From Protonemura montana (Eukaryota > Arthropoda > Insecta > Plecoptera > Nemouridae), in NCBI GenBank assembly GCA_947568835.1, contig OX387606.1:6200001-6264000 (forward strand): DNA of 64,000 nt. The letters run 5' to 3'. This document shows positions 1 to 11,470 of the stretch, one piece after another. The notes beneath the pieces were generated by a model. That model saw only the letters and a program-made list of their open reading frames with translations. It was not told where the DNA came from and ran no database searches. Made by a program: the position numbers and the translations under genes. The first letter of the stretch is position 1. The number at the start of each line of letters is the position of its first letter.

Positions 1-350
1 GATCTCAAATAACCTGGATAGAGCCTAGGATCCAGCCAGCTGATCTCAAATAACCTGGATAGAGCATAGGATCCAGCCAGCTGATCTCAAATAACCTGGA
101 TAGAGCATAGGATCCAGCCAGCTGATCTCAAATAACCTGGATAGACCATAGGATCCAGCCAGCTGATCTCAAATAACCTGGATAGAGCCTAGGATCCAGC
201 CAGCTGATCTCAAATAACCTGGATAGAGCATAGGATCCAGCCAGCTGATCTCAAATAACCTGGATAGAGCATAGGATCCAGCCAGCTGATCTCAAATAAC
301 CTGGATAGAGCATAGGATCCAGCCAGCTGATCTCAAATAACATGAATAGA
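1..350. repeat. 41-bp tandem satellite, about 8.5 copies
   Basis: A 41-base unit beginning gatctcaaataacctggata repeats head to tail at 1, 42, 83, 124, 165, 206, 247 and 288, with a decayed partial copy from 329. Copies differ at only one or two positions (gagcCtag/gagcAtag, one gaCcatag), which points to recent amplification or gene conversion. Each unit holds a short CTGGAT...ATCCAG inverted repeat. The array starts at base 1, so it continues upstream of the window. Confidence 0.97.
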
Positions 351-373
351 GCTCTAGATATAAAACCTGTAAA

Positions 374-440
374 ATCCGTATTCCATGCTGAGGTTGCTAG
401 CAATAGAAATTAAACCCACAGGTGATTTGCATTAAAGTCA
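374..440 (+). repeat. Direct repeat, left copy, flanking the pentamer array
   Basis: About 66 bases (attccatgctgaggttgct ... ccacaggtgatttgcat) recur in the same orientation at 1534-1601 with a few differences. The two copies bracket the pentanucleotide array and about 330 bases of unique sequence. This suggests that array and flanks belong to one duplicated unit or to an interspersed element with a simple-repeat core. Confidence 0.85.
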
Positions 441-443
441 GAT

Positions 444-1202
444 TGCTATGCTTTGTTATTCTATGCTATGCTATGCTATGCTATGTTATGTTATGCTATG
501 CTTTGCTATGCTATGCTTTGCTTTGCTATGCTATGCTTTGATAAGCTATGCTATGCTATTCTATGCTATGCTTTGCTATGCTTTGCTATGCAATGCTTTG
601 CTATGCTTTGCTATGCAATGCTTTGCTATGCTTTGCTATGCTTTGCTATGCTATGCTATGCTTTGCTATGCTATGCTATGCTATGCTATGCTATGCTATG
701 CTATGCTATGCTATGCTATGCTTTGCTATGCTTTGCTATGCTTTGATAAGCTATGCTTTGCTATTCTATGCTATGCTTTGCTATGCTTTGCTATGCTTTG
801 CTATGCTATGCTTTGCTATGCTTTGCTATGCTATGCTTTGCTATGCTTTGCTATGCTATGCTTTGCTATGCTCTGCTATGCTTTGCTATGCTATGCTTTG
901 CTATGCTTTGCTATGCTATGCTTTGCTATGCTATGCTATGCTATGCTATGTTATGTTATGCTATGCTTTGCTTTTCTATGCTATGCTATGCTATGCTATG
1001 CTATGCAATGCTATGCTCTGCTATGCTATGCTTTGATAAGCTATGCTATGCTTTGCTTTGCTTTGCTATGCTATGCTATGCTATGCTTTGCTATGCTATG
1101 CTATGCTATGCTATGCTATGCTTTGCTATGCTATGCTATGCTTTGCTATGCTATGCTATGCTTTGCTATGCTATGCTATGCTTTGCTGTGCTATGCTATG
1201 CC
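444..1202 (+). repeat. TATGC/TTTGC pentanucleotide array (~0.76 kb)
   Basis: An almost uninterrupted run of the 5-mers TATGC and TTTGC, with rare variants (TTATG, GATAAGC, CTCTG, CAATG). Because 5 and 3 share no factor and neither unit makes a stop on the plus strand, all three plus frames stay open for hundreds of bases and would encode MLCYA/MLCFA strings. These are by-products of the repeat, not genes. Dinucleotide-like alternation of the two unit types forms higher-order blocks. Confidence 0.97.
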
Positions 1203-1533
1203 AAATGTTCAGGACAGCCTTTAAAATTGCCAAAGAAATTGTGAATGCATTGTTTTTCGCATTCAAAACAATTAATAGGTACCTTGATATAGGTACCAAT
1301 TACGTATTTGCGCGGTAAAAAAACACAAATTTAAATAAAAATGTTCTCGCTAAACACTTTGCGTTTGAAAACCTGTTGCAAATTCACGGCAGTCTTGAAA
1401 ATTATTATTTTTTTCACGGCTTCTTACGTCGATGGAAAAGAATTTTCACCTGTTTTTGCGATCTGTCACTCAAAATCAAGATTTGTCGGAATAATCTCTA
1501 AAAAACATGTTTAGTATAGTTTGGTTGTTAAGA

Positions 1534-1601
1534 AATCCATATTCCATGCTTAGGTTGCTAGCAATGGAAAGTTAACCCACAGGTGATTTGCATAAAAGTC
1601 G
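1534..1601 (+). repeat. Direct repeat, right copy, flanking the pentamer array
   Basis: This is the second copy of the 374-440 sequence, same orientation, differing at scattered bases (gcttagg for gctgagg, atggaaag for atagaaat). After this copy the sequence becomes unique and AT-rich. Confidence 0.85.
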
Positions 1602-4600
1602 GAAATATCATTTCCGTTTGAAATTGGTGGTGGAATCTTGTCTAGGTTGGGGTTGAATAGTATGCGTCGTATTTGAACAATTTCGGCTTAAATCGGCAAG
1701 ATGTTTATACCTTTATGAAACACAATTAAACTAAAGAAATTCAATTGAACACAAAATGTGCAATAAAAATACAATTTTTACGCCTGTAAAGAGTCAAACT
1801 TTTTCCTTACCTACCTGTTTCATATGAAGTGGCATTTGGAATCCTGTCAAATCGCCGTATGACATCAACTCACCTTAAAAATGTCGCGTTTCATATCATG
1901 CTTCGAAATCATGTACAAATTATAACCATTTCCTGTCGTTTTTGACCGATTTTCGCCAAAAACAAAGGGGTTTTAGTAGATAGTTTGACATTTCAACCCA
2001 TTTTGACATTTAATTTGGCCTGATGATCCACTGCTGAAAAGATACATTCACGATTTCGTACACCTTGCTGTGGTGTCAAAATAGCAAACAATTGATTAAA
2101 GCTGTCAGTGTATTAGCAAAATTAATTCTTTTTCACGTAAAACGATCGCAATTGAATGTGTTTTCGCTCAATTACATCAACAACTTTATTACGAATGCAT
2201 GAAAAATCACCGCAAAGCTCGAGGCTAGAAAAACTTGAGTATTAAAATAGTTATAAAATCGAGCTGCATCGCCTGGCTCTGAGATATCTTGCCGTCATAT
2301 TTAGCAACTTTTCACCATGAAAACGATTTTTAATCGCTGTGAAAATGTCGCACGCCAATGTAAAAGTTAATTCTGAAAAATTCTAGCCCATTTTCGTACG
2401 TTTTGAGTCGAATTTCGCAATTTCTATAAACAGTAGAGCGGCCGGTCACATCCCAGCCACCTACCTACCCACAAACTAAAAAGTTGAACATCACAATTTT
2501 AAAGCTTTTATATAAGGTTAATGACTAGAGAAGAAATTACTAAAAAAACTCCGTGTTTTGCTCTTTTGCTGTCTGATTTTGGAAGGAATTGAACACTTTT
2601 CTTTTAAATACTGAAAAGCAGTGACCAAGCAAACGACCACACCATTCAATAAAATAGTTCCATTGAGGAAATTCACAAAATTACCTGCAATATCTGATCT
2701 GCTAGAAAATATTTATCAGTGTATCCTAATTAAGTCCAATCATGCATTCATGGGTTACCTTGTCGATCATATGTTCCATCAAACTTAGGCTTAGTAGGTA
2801 ATATGAAGCTCTAACATCCTGTCACATCGTGTATGTAAACCACATAGTGCACGTCTCTGATGCAGCCATAAAATTGGAACCCGCACTTGTACGATGCACT
2901 TGCCATGCAGAAATTGTGATGCGACGCATGCTGCTTGCGGCGTGAAAGTTGCATCGTGTTGGTGAGCGTAGCATGTGGATGAGTCCCTTATATCAACTCT
3001 CAAAACACCCATAGCCATATGACACCCATATTGCATTTATTTATTTTTGTAAAAGATGCATGCTTAGGAGTTTGGGCGCTAGTCGGGCGGCATGCGTTAT
3101 CTTTCATTTATTTCTGATGAGATAGAAGCGTAGCTTTCTTACAATGTTAGAAATTAGTTTCCAAGTGCAAATGATCCAAATCACTTGCTCTACCATGCAT
3201 TGTGCCCAGAGCTGTCCACACGTCAAAGTAGATGGCTAAATGTCTATCTCTTCCATGTTTTCGACATCAATGCACGTCGCTATAAAAACATTGAAATTGA
3301 CCGCCGGCCACCGAGCGGGCGTGCCAGGTATACAAAGCAATTATTTTCATCACAAAAACCAGTGCAAGCAATCAGAGTAACATGGTTTCTATTTATGTAC
3401 AAAATACCGCTTCCTACAACGACCATGGCCTTGCCAATTATCTTAGTTTCCGAAGTAGACAACGAGTGAATATCTCCATTTGTTTATTCTTTGGCAGAAT
3501 TGTGGTACCAATGTTATTGCACTAGCGCCAGTCGACCTTCCGGCGTCTAGTAATTATTACCTATTTCATCCACAGCTGGAAACGTAAATAATTAGAAGTA
3601 TTTAAAGTTTTTTTAGCTTTCCTTGTTGATTTTCACCATGACAGGAGAAATGCTCAGTGCTGAGGGGTGAAGACACGTACGTGCACGTGGCTACAGCATT
3701 TTTTTTATCCGTTACTACCACATTCCGGCCATCCGGAATGATCTACAATGCCAGAAATATACTTTTCCCCCCCACAATGGCATATGGAAAAAATGCTACC
3801 ACAATTATATTCTTATTGTAAGTATTCATCTAATAGAGCCGCTGTTTATTTCCAGTTGCACGGCATGTAGATAGCTATCCCAAAGAAGAATCGCTTTATC
3901 GTTACTGACCGGACGTTTGGCTTGCTGGAAAATGTTACCACTTGCTTCGGTTAGAACGAACGAAAGTGCGACGTTTGTTCATGTATTGGTGACCGATGGC
4001 ATTATAGCAGATCCCAACGGACTCATTCAAATTGACATAGGCCTTTTGACGTGAGTGCCACCGCAAGTCTCGTAGCCACCGCAAGTCAGCCATTCTACCA
4101 ATTAAAATGCTGTTTTATATTAATAATAATGCACCATATACTCTTTCCCATTGCTGACATAGTAAAAACTTTGTAAATTGCTCTTAATCATCAGGGTAGC
4201 GAATTACCACCATAGCATCATGAGCTATGAGGGTATATTTGTGTTTCAAGACCAAATTATAACTATGCATGATTTGTAATAGTTTGCTTCAGCTTGGTGG
4301 ACAAACACTGACAGCAAAAATCTCTTTCCCCTTACCCAGGTGACTCTTGCCTATTAACTTCACTTAGATGTTAGAACTTGGAACATAACGTGAACGTATC
4401 GCGCGCAAGGGATGCCAGAGGATTAATGCCTTTTGAGTTCAGCTGCATCCTTCCCTATTTATAACGTCTAGATCTGCCTACATGCTTTCTGTGTGGAAGC
4501 TGAATTATTTTTCTTTATCATAGCCGAAGGGTTGACTCTAAATTACAACCCTAAACACCCCACACGAGCACGAGACGAGAGATTTGTTATCATTAGGGTT

Positions 4601-5188
4601 GGTTTAGACCTGGTAGTGGATAAAGGGTTATATTTATGCGTTTGAACGTATGTAGGGAGTGTTATATTTCCGTGTATATAAATCGCCAGAGCGGTGATGG
4701 AAATAATTGTAGGTTGCGTGGTATTATCTCAACTTTACGGTGAAGACGGGTCGAGGAAGGGTGCGTGCCCCTAGGGGTCCGATGAGAGGAAGATTATTAT
4801 GGTAACTACCAAGTACCGGCAATATCCAGACTTTCAAGTCATTCGTAGCCCGTTCTGTTGGTGCATATTTTCGTATATTTCGGTACCGCGAGTTAAATAT
4901 GAATTCCAATTAAAGACTTGAAAAATACCTCATTGAAACACCCCCAGGCCTAGGCCTAAACACAGTGATTTCGAAATCCTGTTTTTTTACTGGACCGGTG
5001 TTTCTCGATGCAGTTTTAAACACATTATTTGCAAATAGGTGTTCAAAATCACCAACTCAAAGGTGGTACCGGCTTTTTCCGACATCATGTCGGCTATGTG
5101 TGTGTGGAAACACCGGAAATGAAAGAAAACTCTTAAGGTGGATCGGAATAACCTTTTGTCAACCCCAGATGTTTGCCTCTAATTCCAG
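1602..5188. other. Non-coding stretch upstream of the first recognised GRAF exon
   Basis: About 3.6 kb with only short open frames, none resembling a known domain. GRAF proteins begin with about 48 residues before the first exon seen here. I looked for that segment (a helix with the HExELxxTNKxIK pattern) and did not find it, so the start exon or exons probably lie upstream of the window and this is intron or promoter DNA. The exon at 5189 is preceded by a usable acceptor (gcctctaattccag). Confidence 0.6.
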
Positions 5189-8100
5189 AACTGTCACGGG
5201 CGCAACGCACGCTATCAAAGAGCCTGATAAACTTCAACTTCGAATGCATCGGCACGTCGCAAACGGACGACGAGGTCGGAATCTCGCATTCGCTCAAAGA
5301 GTTTGGCGAGCTCATTGGGAGGATAGAAGACCAGCGGGACATGATGGTGAGTGTTAACTCATTGGTCTTCAGCTACCCTAGCCTAGAGGGGCCAATAACG
5401 ACGTCCTGGCATGTACTCGCAATCGAAACACCGGTGACCTTGAGATTATCAAGTTAAGCAGTAATTCGCTGGGTCAGGCAAAGGATAGATGACCACCGAA
5501 AAAGAATTACGTATGTAGCCGAGATCACGTGCAGAGTGCAGACTCGATACCATGTCTACCTACCTATGTGTAAACTATTGTATTATGTTCTTCATCTACG
5601 GACGCAGCAATACATATACTAAAAAAAACATTTAATGTAGTCTTTTTCGTTGCCAAATATAAAAACACAACAAACCTGTGAGGCACATGCGATTCAACCG
5701 TAGATTTAAGTTTTGATAGACATAAATATGCTGAAATCGCCAGATAGAGCTTTTCAAATCTCATTTCGTATGTTACCACGGGCATATCATAGATGTAAAA
5801 TAAGGGTTCGTTGTCAAAAGTCAAAACTGCCTGTCAAATCAATCAACAAATTGCTCAAAAAATTCTGAGAATTACTGCAGTTTCAAATGACTTCGCGTCT
5901 AGCGTTTTAGCCAGAAGCAGCCCGAAAAAGACAGGGACGATCGAAAAGCTGAACACTACGCGTACAAAAAGCCAATAATAACCGCAAAATGTGCTCAACA
6001 AATTAGCAAGTAATGATTTGGTTCATGATTAGCAAGTTTTTTTGGAGCACTGCGACTCGACTCTGGCATGAATCGCCGTCTTTGAGCGACATGTCAAGTG
6101 CGAACACGAAACCGATCTGTATCAACAACACGTCTTGTGTGCTCCATGAAGAGTCGATTCTAATGAAGCCGACCAAGTGTACCACAAATCTACATGCAAG
6201 GCCGAGCACACACCTACATCTCTACTGCCAGCCCGGCACAATGCCTACACTCATGCATATAACAAATCTATGCTAACCAGGTTTAATTAGCGCCAGCATC
6301 TGGTTTGACCTGAAGTTGAGAGTTCCAACTTACAATACAATGAACATGATGGTGGAACTAGTCTCATAGTCATGGCTACAGTTATGAGTTAATTCCTCCC
6401 TCTCCGAAACATTTTTGAAATATTTATTTGAAAATACCTGTTTCCTTGCGTTTAACCAACCAAAATATCAATGCTTACTAGTAATTGAAGTATTGATATG
6501 TCATTTTGCATTTTGCAGTTTGGTGTCATTGTTTCTGCATTTTGCAGAATGTCCCCATGGAACATTCGTCACGTGGTGTTTATCTATACAATTTGAAATT
6601 AAACATACTTTGGTCCCATTAGTATCACATCCCACGCGCACCCGTGGATTACAATTATTTTGCTTGTTAGTTGAAGCTCAACGGTTGAAGATCTCACCCA
6701 CTAGAAAAGTTACAGAATCCGTCACCAGCTCAGCTTAGACTTCGCCAACGCACACCAATATAGCTAGATTTTCTCAACGTTTAAACAATACTTTTCTTAA
6801 TTTGAGACAAATTCAAATCTGTTGACGCAATAGGAGCTCAGGCTCATTTGCAACCTCTCCACATACCTCCCTCACCATAACGCATATCATTTGTAAAAAT
6901 CACATTGCTAAGTCGAGTGTAAAATTCTACAATTTCTTTTTTCCAAATTAAAAGCAATCATAAGACGCATACATAAAACGTTATCAGTGGAAAGCAAGTA
7001 TGTGTCTGTTTGCTAAACATCGACAACTGCGTCACTGGCGGGCGGAGGGTGACACAGGGTATCCTACATCCTTCAGCCGTGACTGCAGCAGCATGGCAAT
7101 CAGCGGTTAGCGATGGCGATGGAGCGCGACTGAATCCCAGTGGACGGTGCGGCGAGGTCACGCGGCGAATTTGATGATGTAATGTTTTTTCTCAGCTGGA
7201 GCGCGCGTTCGACCAAATTATCCACCCCCTCGAGGAATTCCGAAAGATACATATCGGCAATGTCAAGGTATGTGCAACATGGCTTGCTAGCGGCTGGATG
7301 GTCGTTAGTCGGTATGTGGTTGAGCGAATCACAAGATTCGTTCTTTCGGCCGAAAAAATTTGCCACGTATCGCCCGCTTCTTCTAAATTAATAAGAAAAA
7401 AAAATTATGGATGGTATTGATCATCTAAGCCTCCCGTTACCGGACCAAATACTTAAAACATAAATACGGTTTCATCGCACGTCAACGGATTTTCGAGACA
7501 CAGAAAGGATTTCTATTTGTCCTGCTTAATTTTCCAGTACCAATTGGTTACCCGTTAGTTTTACTCCTAGCAGTAAGCATGCTTTCCTTTTCTAATATGT
7601 GTCCGTCTCTCTGCAGGAGGGCAAAAAGAAATTTGAGAAGGAGACTGCGAAATTCTGCGCGAGTCAAGAGCGATACCTGAACCTGTCGACGAAGAAGCAG
7701 GACACAGTCTTGAAAGAAGTAAGATGTGTACTGTGTTTACTTTATAGTGCGGATGAGATGGAAAAAATCGTAAAGCACTACACTGGGTCAGGTATTGGAT
7801 GGCTGACAGTCATTCACATGGCCTGTTCTGTTTGGGGGATTTAATATTACGATTTTGGGCGAGATGTGGGAAGTCAGTGCAACACATTTACTCGCCTTGC
7901 TTATTAGTTATCAATCTCTTGACAGCTTGGATTGGAGGAGGAATTCTGTTGTTCGAGGTTTACCACCCTTTGGAAGGGACGTTAGGCCAGTGGTCCCTTA
8001 GTCAAACCTTGGTGCTTTTTAACAAAAGTAGGCTATATGTCGGCACCGAATTTTCCCTCCACCCCCTTTTACTAATTTAGGTTCTTTATCATCCTAATGG

Positions 8101-11100
8101 TCACCCACTCATTCACCACCTCCATTAGACCAGTTCCTCAAGGGCAGCTGTCAAAACTGACATGTATCATGTCATATATGACGACATGTTTATATTTTAA
8201 AAATAAACTTGAAAGTATTTTATACTCTGTTAACACTTTTCGATAACAGTTAATCTACAATTTTATGACCTCTATTCTGCACTTATCGGAGGCTGAAAAT
8301 TTGCTAAAATTTCGTTAATAGGACCTGAGTTTATCGGATATCAGCAGTAAAATACTGAAAACGTTAACCGGCTGATTCCTCGGTTTATTACAATGGCTAT
8401 TTCGAAATTGTCAGACAGATAAGATATTCTAGCCGACTACTTTCTCGTATCATAGCTACCCCCATGTATCTACCCTAAACTTACGACTCTTATCCCCAAA
8501 GCCTGAACTATTCCCGGAGTCTGCGTAGGTACCTAGCACACACCCACCTCCAATTCGCATTCAGTTAGCCGCATTTTGCCGCGCAAACCGGCGCGTATTC
8601 ATTGTCATTAGAATGTTTTGAATGGGTCGCACACGGGCCGGGCCCTTCCGCCATACCCGCCACTCTGCCGACACTGCGGCTTATTCGCCGGCTGAGCTAT
8701 TGATTTCCACCCCACTCGTGCGCATTACGCATCCCATACCCCGTCCGTACCCCCCGCTCCTCGCCGTCGCAAGTCCTGCACCCTCCATTGACATCTCTTC
8801 GCTGTTTCACGCCTTGCCAGTGTCTAGAATCAGTGTTTTTCCCGAAGGTTTAAATCGGTTTCGTGATTATGTCTCAACTGCACGTCTCGGGTGTGTAAAT
8901 ATATTTATAGGTCTTTCTAAAAAGCATGCTTCTTTGCAGGGGGTATTTCTCATGTCAACTTTGAGTGTTATAGCTTTTAGTGATATTTTGTGAAGGACAA
9001 ATAAGAGACTGAATGTAGGGTGGATAATGTCAAGAGTGGCTTAGGATGAGGGGACGAGGCTGCAGCAATGTGCTAGAGCATTGTTGGAACCTCTAAAGCG
9101 TTTTGACATTTTTGCAGTGGACTGGGTGGTGTTTGGGAAGGTCAATAGATTATTGTTATGCTTGTTCAAATAAAGGTTGGCTTTTCACGAGGTAAGGTAG
9201 TGCTTAATTGAAGCCATCAAATCACAATTTGAATTAGCCATTCCAATAGTAAAAAGAAGTTTAATTATAGCAGAGATTTATTGTGTAGCAATTTAAGAGC
9301 AATTGCATTAATTGAATGAGTGTAATTGAGTGAATTGTCATGCATTCATTCATGAAAGAATTAGTTGGTGGCGACAGGCCAACTGAGAAGCTGTGTAGCT
9401 AGCTTTAGACTTGTTTGTGCGGGACTTCGTTGCGAAATAAAGCAGTTATCTGACATAAGTTGCAGTTCCTTGCGCTTTTAATACTCTTGAGCAAGTAGCT
9501 TGCCATGTTATTAGATTTGATTGTTGCTCAGGTCTTGGTTTAAAAGATCTAAGAAAAACTTCCGATGAGGTGATTTCATTTTGTATTAATCTAAGTTAGT
9601 GATTTTCTTTTCACATTTTAATTCTCTTGGTAATTCCCTATTGTCTTAGGGCTCAGACAATGTCAGGTATTGCTTGTAAGTGCAGTGCCAGAGTAGCGTT
9701 GGTATTTTTCACAGAATGCCTAAGTGCCGACGTTTTGAATTGTTGAATTGGTTGTAACCTTAGCACTAGTTTTGACAAAAACTTTTTAAACTGGGTTTTG
9801 AATGTTAAGTGAAGAACAATTAAATTTCCCAAATTTTCGTAACTTCTACCTTTTTAGTTACTGTATCAAGGGTTAAAGCAGTCTTGTCAATTTTTGAGAG
9901 TTTTATTTTGAAAACTAGATCATCGAGACAATTTTTGTGAAAAACCTGTAGTATAAACTTCGTCACTTCTCACAGACTAAGCGAAATCGGAGTTGCTTGT
10001 GTGTTTCTTTTGGGTTTCGGTTGAGTAGGGTTTCCCCCAAATATCACGTTACTCATGTAACACTGATTTAAAAAATTCGTTTTTAATTTCATATGAAATG
10101 ACTTAGTCCAAACCACAGGATAGCAATTTGCTTAAAAGGAGGTGCTTTGTTTGATTCAGCTGATTAAGCTGGTATTTCAGATGTTATTGAATTGTGTAAG
10201 GTACTTTTATGAGCCATTTGAGTTATTTTTTGACAGGGTTGTTTTTAAACAAGTAGAGCAGAGCTGGTTTTAGATGCTTTATATAAGCTTTTCCTAGATC
10301 TGCAAGAGTTATTTTTACGAACCAAAGTGTTTGTTTCGTTGCAGGCCGATGCAGCATTGGTGATGGAGCAGCGGTGCTTCTCACAGGCCAGCCTTGAGTA
10401 TGTCTTTCTGTTGCAAGAAGTCCAGGAAAGAAAGAAGTTCGAGTTTGTCGAGACGGTAAGTGCGAGGAAGTGACACTTTTCGGGTAGTTGCGTTTATAGT
10501 GTTTTAATTTTTTCGGCTATGCCTACAATTTTTTGTTGTGGTGAAGAAGGAAAGAGAGAGAGGGAGAGCGCAACTTAGCGGAGAAGATTGTTGGCGTTGC
10601 ACGGTGCACTTGTTGAAAACTTTCTAGAATTATAATATAATTATATATAAATTCTATAACATTTTGGCATGTTACCTGTGTTATTGTTAGAGATGAAATC
10701 TCAAGAGTAACTTCTCTAAAAATGACAAAGGCCTAAACGCCGAACTCTCGGGAATTCTAGAAATGTTTTGACAAGCGCACCACGAGTTGCCAATTTTCTC
10801 CTCCGGTAAATTGCGCTCCCTCTATCTTTCCTTCTTCACCAAAACAAAAATCCAGTCTCTTGGCACCTTATTTGCATCCTGTAATTTCTCTACTCTGTAT
10901 TCTGTACCAAACTTTGCTGAAACTTGTTATTTTATTCCCGCAGCTGATGGGGTTTATGTATGGCTGGCTTACCTTTTACCACGAAGGCCATGAAGTAGCG
11001 TTGGAGTTTAAGCCGTACATGAGAGAGCTGCAGTTCAAAATTCAAAAGGTACGTTTTATTTTCAGGCAGCGTAAGTCAGGAACCGCCACTGTTTTACTAA

Positions 11101-11470
11101 TTTGAGTTCAATTGTTTGGTGTGTTTAATTTTCTTAACCCATTATTGCCCAAGACGTTATTACCAACATAAATGACAACATAATGGAGATAATCTTTGAT
11201 ATGGATTTTCAGTTGTGTATTTAAATTTATTTTTTTCATGTGAATAAAACAGACAAATGGGCTTTACTTGGTTAATTTAAACTTTAAAGTAAATTTTGTG
11301 CCAACATTCTGTTGGTTTGTACTTACTAACTGCACGGACGGTTGCCGTGTGCGTGTTTGTGTGCGTGCGTGTGTGACTAACGAGACTTTCCGCAGACGAG
11401 GGACAACTTCAATGAGACGCGAGATAAGACGGAGACACTTATGAAGAAGATGCTGGAAGTTAGGCAGACT
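5189..11470 (+). CDS. ARHGAP26: GRAF BAR-domain exons
   Basis: Six exons (5189-5346, 7196-7267, 7617-7718, 10345-10455, 10944-11048, 11396-11470) encode the three-helix BAR bundle. Recognisable segments are [60 protein letters not shown] and [15 protein letters not shown], each aligning without large gaps to vertebrate GRAF. Introns after exons 2-6 are all phase 0. BAR domains dimerise and bind curved membrane. The beginning of the first helix is not in the window. Confidence 0.95.

Noticed and set aside
448-1318. Several overlapping plus-strand open frames up to 258 codons (MLCYA/MLCFA strings)
   Set aside because: They are translations of the pentamer array in all three frames, with no start context, splice signals or relation to any protein.
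2791-3036. 81-codon minus-strand Cys/His-containing frame
   Set aside because: Cys/His spacing fits no zinc-finger pattern I know, there are no splice partners, and a frame of this length is expected by chance.
4965-5357. 130-codon frame overlapping the first GRAF exon
   Set aside because: It is a different reading frame over the same bases; the GRAF frame has clear family similarity and matching splice phase.
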